Positions 60,213-64,000 of a stretch of DNA of 64,000 bases are shown here, piece after piece. The translations under genes and the position numbers were made by a program. The stretch is from Bacillus sp. OxB-1. GTDB lineage: Bacteria > Bacillota > Bacilli > Bacillales_A > Planococcaceae. Under the pieces are notes generated by a model that worked only from the letters and a program-made list of their open reading frames with translations, ran no database searches and was not told the DNA's origin. Within the stretch, counting starts at the first letter, position 1. Each line of letters opens with the position of its first letter. The stretch covers positions 3,297,001 through 3,361,000 of the forward strand of contig NZ_AP013294.1 of NCBI RefSeq assembly GCF_000829195.1. The letters run 5' to 3'.

Positions 60213-60243
60213 AATTGTAAAGGGGACAGTCACCTTTACAATT
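60213..60243. repeat. Dispersed palindromic repeat, copy at 60.2 kb
   Basis: A 31-bp near-perfect palindrome with flanks AATTGTAAAGG and ACCTTTACAATT around GGACAGTC. It contains the stop codon of the short-chain dehydrogenase gene and may also end its transcript. Confidence 0.82.
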
Positions 60244-60964
60244 TAAATTGCCGGATATCAGCAATCGGTCCGACAGCCTGAAAATCTTCCTGTTCCAAAA
60301 ACGCCAGCAATTTTTCGGCGGTCTGTTCCGCGCTGGCCAACGCTCCTGTCTCTTTGTAATCAATGAATCGATCCAACATCGGGAAATCCTTCCGCTCACT
60401 CGCCCGGATCGTCTCCTGCATTCCCGTGTCGATGATGCCTGGTGCAATCGAGACGATTTCGACTGGATGCTTCTCTTTTTCCTGTTCCAATGCAACCACC
60501 CGTGAAAAGTGGTCCAGTCCTGCTTTGGTCGTGCAATAGGCCCCCCATCCTGTATACGGTTTGCGGCCAGCCCCCGAGGAAATGTTGAGGATCTTCTTCG
60601 TTCCAGTAAATTTCTGCAAGATCGCGATAAACGTATTGGACAGGATCATAGGTGCCGTCAGATTGACGGATATCGCTCTCTCCAGTGCCCGGGCATCCAA
60701 TGTCCCCGTCAATCCGATCGGTTCGATCGTTCCGGCGTTATTGATCAACGTGAAGGAATCCGCTTGCACGATATTTTCCCGAATCAGGCTTTCCATCAGG
60801 TTTTCTAGATGGCCTGTCTCCGATAGGTCTGCGGTTATCAAATGTTCAATAGCAGCGGGATTCGTCCTGGCGATACCGATTACTTTATGGCCCTTCTCCT
60901 GTAACTGGCGATAAAGAGCGAACCCTATTCCCTTGGATGCGCCCGTCACAATATAGACATCCAT
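60236..60964 (-). CDS. Short-chain dehydrogenase (YueD/sepiapterin reductase type)
   Basis: A 242-residue NADPH-dependent SDR. The cofactor motif TGASKGIG is at residues 7-14, NNAG near 80, and the catalytic Ser and YCTTK (YxxxK) near 145. It resembles B. subtilis YueD, a benzil reductase. The true substrate is unknown. Both ends of the gene are flanked by copies of the palindromic repeat. Confidence 0.85.
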   Translation of the reverse strand: MDVYIVTGASKGIGFALYRQLQEKGHKVIGIARTNPAAIEHLITADLSETGHLENLMESLIRENIVQADSFTLINNAGTIEPIGLTGTLDARALERAISVNLTAPMILSNTFIAILQKFTGTKKILNISSGAGRKPYTGWGAYCTTKAGLDHFSRVVALEQEKEKHPVEIVSIAPGIIDTGMQETIRASERKDFPMLDRFIDYKETGALASAEQTAEKLLAFLEQEDFQAVGPIADIRQFKL

Positions 60965-61001
60965 CGTTTATTCCCCTTTCAGTATCAAATAGTGTACCAT
61001 T

Positions 61002-61085
61002 TTGTAAAGGTGACAGTCACCCATACAATTTAAACGCAATTCAGATTATAAATCCAGGCTATAGCCAGGGTTTCAAGTCCTGATT
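61002..61085. repeat. Dispersed palindromic repeat, copy at 61.0 kb, plus AT hairpin
   Basis: Palindrome 61002-61028 (TTGTAAAGGTGACAG ... TACAA), followed by a weaker inverted repeat CAATTCA ... TGAATTG (61037-61085) enclosing GGCTATAGCC. The bases from 61010 resemble the reverse complement of the copy at 53.1 kb. The rest of 60965-61277 shows nothing else. Confidence 0.75.
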
Positions 61086-61277
61086 GAATTGTGTATTTTT
61101 TTTAGAACCGAGCCTCTTTCAATTTTTAATATAATCAGTATGCACATGTCCCCATCGCCCTCCAAATAACGGCGTATTTTAGAGGAAGGGGAAGGAATAA
61201 ATAAAGATAATAATTACTAGCTGAACTTAGAAACTTTATCTCCTTTCTCCAATTTCGCTAGAAAGGAGGGGGACAAC

Positions 61278-61475
61278 ATGTCACTATTTTTTGAGGATGA
61301 AATTCAGAAAGTGATCAGAAAAACCGATCGCTCAGGCTTAGAGAAATTAATTTCCGAAGATCCCCGTAATCAACCAGGTTGGTCTGACAGAAATCGCAAT
61401 CGCAACAATTATTCCAGGCAAACTTTTTATCGAAAGAATAGGCACGATCCCCGCAATCGCCCCGATGGCTGGTAG
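61278..61475 (+). CDS. Possible small protein of unknown function
   Basis: A 65-residue frame with an excellent AAAGGAGG site. The first 30 residues (SLFFEDEIQKVIRKTDRSGL) look like normal coding, but the rest is very Asn/Arg-rich. The +1 frame over the same bases reads a more protein-like hydrophobic stretch (TEIAIATIIPGKLF) to about 61487, so a frameshift or an error is possible. Not recognised. Confidence 0.4.
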   Translation: MSLFFEDEIQKVIRKTDRSGLEKLISEDPRNQPGWSDRNRNRNNYSRQTFYRKNRHDPRNRPDGW

Positions 61476-61562
61476 GACACCATAGAACTAAAGCGCCCGG
61501 AGCCTGGCCTAAAACGCCCACAGTTGGAAGTTACCCACATGCCAATATTATTTCTAAGCAAT

Positions 61563-61601
61563 AAAAAAGCGCTGACCTATCGGAGATCGGCGCTTTTTTA
61601 G
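61563..61601. terminator. Terminator ahead of the biotin operon
   Basis: AAAAAAGCGC / GCGCTTTTTT stem-loop able to act in both directions. Confidence 0.7.
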
Positions 61602-61677
61602 AAACAGAATTTTCAGGGTTGCCATGGAACGTTGCGCCCATTTTGTTATCGCTAGTAGTTACTTTCCTCCGTAAATG

Positions 61678-61706
61678 TGTTAACATAATTTAGAAATAAG
61701 TTAACT
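61678..61706 (+). promoter_or_regulatory. BirA operator of the biotin operon
   Basis: TGTTAAC, 15-bp spacer, GTTAACT: the Firmicute BirA/biotin-repressor pattern. It lies 17 bp ahead of the first gene. Holo-BirA binding when biotin is plentiful should shut the operon. Confidence 0.8.
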
Positions 61707-61722
61707 TAAAGAGGTGGAACAA

Positions 61723-62223
61723 ATGAAAAAGTTCACGGCATACGAAATGGCGGAAATATCGGTCCTGGCCTGTTTAATTATTATCGCGGGCTCTTTTAAA
61801 ATCCCGACTGGCATTCCAGGGTCCGAATTTCAACTCTCGGCCCCACTTGCGGTTGCCATTGCAGCTGTGTTTGGATTCAAGCGCTATCTGATCGCGGGCA
61901 TCCTTTCCAGCCTCATTTTATTTCTGCTTGGCATACATACGATCATTAACATAGAAATCTCGATGATTTTCCGGTTGACTGTCGGCCTGATCCTCGTCTT
62001 CTTCGGAACTTCCTTGCCCGTACTCCTGATTGCCGGTCCGATTGGCACGACCATGGCAAGGCTTGGGCTGGCGCTGACCCTCGGAGTGCCGTTCTGGACG
62101 CTATACATACCAACCATTCCCGGAATGCTCATCACGGCAGCATGCGCCTGGCCGTTAACGAAGCTGCTTAGATCAACATACCAAAAAGTAGGGAGCCGAC
62201 AATATGAAAAACGAGCTATTTAG
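61723..62223 (+). CDS. Biotin-regulated membrane protein, ECF S-component-like
   Basis: A 166-residue hydrophobic protein with five to six membrane helices (EISVLACLIIIAGSFKIPTG ... FGFKRYLIAGILSSLILFLL ... SMIFRLTVGLILVFFG). Size and layout fit a small substrate-binding membrane subunit of an ECF transporter, but it is not clearly BioY. It is the first gene after the BirA operator and overlaps bioW by 20 nt. Uptake of biotin or a precursor such as pimelate is a reasonable inference only. The ATG at 61723 lies 5 nt from AGAGGTGG; a GTG at 61714 is inside that site. Confidence 0.7.
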   Translation: MKKFTAYEMAEISVLACLIIIAGSFKIPTGIPGSEFQLSAPLAVAIAAVFGFKRYLIAGILSSLILFLLGIHTIINIEISMIFRLTVGLILVFFGTSLPVLLIAGPIGTTMARLGLALTLGVPFWTLYIPTIPGMLITAACAWPLTKLLRSTYQKVGSRQYEKRAI

Positions 62224-62953
62224 CATTCGGATGCGTGCCGCGGAAGGCGGCGCCCATGAGGACGGAGGAAAGCATATTTCAGGTGCCGAGGCTTTGGTGG
62301 AAGAGAGAAGATTGGAGAAATCAGTTCTGGACTTCCTCTCAAAAGCCCGTATGCACACCCGCGGAAACCCTGACTTCTTACAGATTTCCGTCGAGAAAGT
62401 CCCGGCTCATGGCATTAAGAAAATAAAATCCTTACCTGTTCGGCGGTATGATGGTTCCTCTATTACAGAAGGTCGAGGAAGAGCGGTGGAGTTGCTGAAA
62501 GGGATAGGGGTTTCAAAGATTGCGATCGACAACGCGTTTCATCATTTACTGAACGGTCCTACACATCGGGGCGCAATTTTAGTGGAAGCCCATTCCGGCC
62601 AGCGGATGGACGCCCGCGGCCTGAAAGGGATCCGGGTATCACGGTTCGGATGGGACTCTGATGCCGGGCTAACGGCAAACGAACGGATCCTTGATGCGAT
62701 GGCGATCGCTTCCAAAGTGGCCTCTTCCCCTTTTACGGTCGCTGAGCTGTGCTGGTCCGATGATCCGGATTATACGGCAGGCTATGTCAGCAGCGGGACT
62801 TACGGATATACGCGGGTTTCCCCGTTAAAAGAGATGGGCTGCGAAACCGGAGGGCGGGTCTTTTTCATCCTGCCGAACACGGATGTGGATGAATATATCC
62901 GCTATCTTGAAAAATGCCCGGTCCTGATATCGACAAAAGGGAGAGGACTATAA
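62204..62953 (+). CDS. bioW: 6-carboxyhexanoate-CoA ligase (pimeloyl-CoA synthetase)
   Basis: A 249-residue enzyme that activates pimelate to pimeloyl-CoA with ATP, the entry step of the Bacillus-type biotin route. Family features are FSIRMRAAEGGAHEDGGKHISGAE at the N-terminus and RGRGRAVE-like and GCETGGRVFFI segments later. It overlaps the previous gene by 20 nt, and its stop overlaps bioF by one base (TAATG). Confidence 0.93.
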   Translation: MKNELFSIRMRAAEGGAHEDGGKHISGAEALVEERRLEKSVLDFLSKARMHTRGNPDFLQISVEKVPAHGIKKIKSLPVRRYDGSSITEGRGRAVELLKGIGVSKIAIDNAFHHLLNGPTHRGAILVEAHSGQRMDARGLKGIRVSRFGWDSDAGLTANERILDAMAIASKVASSPFTVAELCWSDDPDYTAGYVSSGTYGYTRVSPLKEMGCETGGRVFFILPNTDVDEYIRYLEKCPVLISTKGRGL

Positions 62954-64000
62954 TGGAACAACGCTTCTTTAAAACCTTGGAACAGTTGGAGTCAACATCC
63001 CTTCTTCGGTCGATGCGCACGTTTGCGACCGGCAACGAAGCGGAAGCCGTCATTGATGGGCAACGGCTCCTATTGTTCTCTTCGAACAACTACCTTGGGC
63101 TAGCGACGGATTCCCGCTTGAAAAAGAAAGCGATCGCAGCGATTGAGGACTTCGGGACGGGGGCAGGAGGTGCGAGGCTGACGACGGGCAATTCGATTCT
63201 CCACGAACAGCTTGAGAGAGAACTTGCCGATTGGAAGCGGACGGAAAGCGCTCTCGTCTTCAGCAGCGGCTATTTGGCGAACCTTGGCATCATCTCAAGC
63301 ATCGGGCAAAAAGGAGATACCATTTTCTCCGATGCTTTGAATCATGCGAGTCTGATTGACGGGTGCCGGTTGAGCCGGGCACAAACCATAATCTATAAGC
63401 ATCGTGATATGGCGGATCTGGAATTGAAATTGCGTTCGCAGACTGGTTCCGGCAAGAAACTCATTGTGACTGACGGGGTTTTCAGTATGGATGGCACCAT
63501 CGCGCCACTTCCTGAAATTGTGGAACTGGCGGAACGATACGATGCGAATGTCTTAGTGGATGATGCCCATGGATCAGGCGTTCTCGGGCCGGACGGAGAA
63601 GGAACGGCCAGTCATTTTGGTGTTCAAGATCGGATTGACTTCACGGTGGGTACGATGAGCAAGGCGATCGGTGCTGAAGGCGGATTTGTCGCCGGCTCCG
63701 CATCCGCTATAAATTTTTTGCAAAACCGGGCAAGGCCGTTCATCTTCCAGACTGCTTTAGCTCCGGCTACCGTTGCGGCGGCCCGCGAAGGGGTGCGCAT
63801 CCTACGGATAGAGCCTGATCGAAGGGAAAAGCTGCTGCAAAATGTCCAAAAAGTGTTTTTCTCTCTGAAGGATGAAGGGTTCCAACTGCTCGGCTCCGGC
63901 GAGACACCCATCCTATCTGTGTTAGTCGGGGATGCCGCACGCGCAATGTATTTTTCACATCGGCTGCTGGAGCGCGGCATTTTCATACCGGCAATCCGTC
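62953..64000 (+). CDS. bioF: 8-amino-7-oxononanoate synthase, 3' end beyond the window
   Basis: About 349 residues of an expected ~390 are present, open to the window edge. This PLP enzyme joins pimeloyl-CoA and alanine. Seen: SSNNYLGLA, GTGAGGARLTTGN, the VDDAHGSGVLG pocket, and the PLP lysine in MSKAIGAEGG. It is the third gene of the biotin operon; the following genes are outside the window. Confidence 0.93.
   Translation, partial: MEQRFFKTLEQLESTSLLRSMRTFATGNEAEAVIDGQRLLLFSSNNYLGLATDSRLKKKAIAAIEDFGTGAGGARLTTGNSILHEQLERELADWKRTESALVFSSGYLANLGIISSIGQKGDTIFSDALNHASLIDGCRLSRAQTIIYKHRDMADLELKLRSQTGSGKKLIVTDGVFSMDGTIAPLPEIVELAERYDANVLVDDAHGSGVLGPDGEGTASHFGVQDRIDFTVGTMSKAIGAEGGFVAGSASAINFLQNRARPFIFQTALAPATVAAAREGVRILRIEPDRREKLLQNVQKVFFSLKDEGFQLLGSGETPILSVLVGDAARAMYFSHRLLERGIFIPAIR

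Overview
The window looks like chromosome of a spore-forming member of the Bacillales, most like a Sporosarcina-type Planococcaceae. The evidence is an alpha/beta-type small acid-soluble spore protein (SASP), a sigma-G-like Ku/LigD pair, T-box leaders, strong AAGGAGG ribosome sites, and gene order that follows the Bacillus subtilis stretch ytcI-sspA-thiI-nifZ-ezrA ... rpsD-tyrS-acsA-acuABC-ccpA-aroA-ytxHG-murC-sftA-ytpRQ-ytoP-ytzB-ytnP-trmB-ytgP. This is mostly a conserved core region. The accessory material is concentrated between genes. Genus assignment is inference; no rRNA or tRNA gene was seen.

Layout. 0.2-12 kb: acyl-CoA synthetase, SASP, ThiI with its cysteine desulfurase, EzrA, free-Met-R-sulfoxide reductase, methionine gamma-lyase, GAF-GGDEF protein, ribosomal protein S4. 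12-17.5 kb: divergent ligD/ku (NHEJ), an MFS transporter coupled to a signal-less cobalamin-binding-type protein. 17.5-29 kb: tyrS behind a Tyr T-box, a class A PBP, acsA divergent from acuABC, ccpA, aroA. 29-43 kb: an FtsA-like ATPase with C-terminal repeats, ytxH/ytxG, murC, sftA, ytpR/ytpQ, a lipoprotein, a YjjX-type phosphatase, ytoP, ytzB, ytnP, trmB. 44-53 kb: NERD-like protein, D-amino acid aminotransferase, a DeoR-type mini-regulator, RsuA, MurJ/YtgP, aldehyde dehydrogenase, DUF3221 lipoprotein, YtfP-like flavoprotein. 53-64 kb: leuS behind a Leu T-box, CoA-transferase A/B, the mnmL/mnmM tRNA wobble-modification pair, an orphan ABC ATPase, a short-chain dehydrogenase, and the start of a BirA-controlled biotin operon (membrane protein, bioW, bioF cut by the window end).

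How the genes work together. Several functional pairs are adjacent: NifS/IscS gives sulfur to ThiI; AcuA/AcuC acetylate and deacetylate AcsA; Ku and LigD act together in spore DNA repair; MnmL and MnmM act in series on tRNA U34; BioW feeds BioF.

The most unusual content is intergenic. Four arrays (about 14.9, 18.85-19.06, 41.8-42.1 and 59.16-59.32 kb) each repeat a different short word at a near-constant 20-21 bp step, which is two turns of B-DNA. One of them sits inside the tyrS leader between the T-box terminator and the start codon. A separate 65-bp, two-hairpin repeat near 2.2-2.46 kb shows a compensatory stem change, and its first hairpin recurs inside another repeat at 33.1 kb. A third dispersed palindrome (GGTGACAGTCACC core) occurs at 53.1, 60.2 and 61.0 kb, twice overlapping a stop codon.
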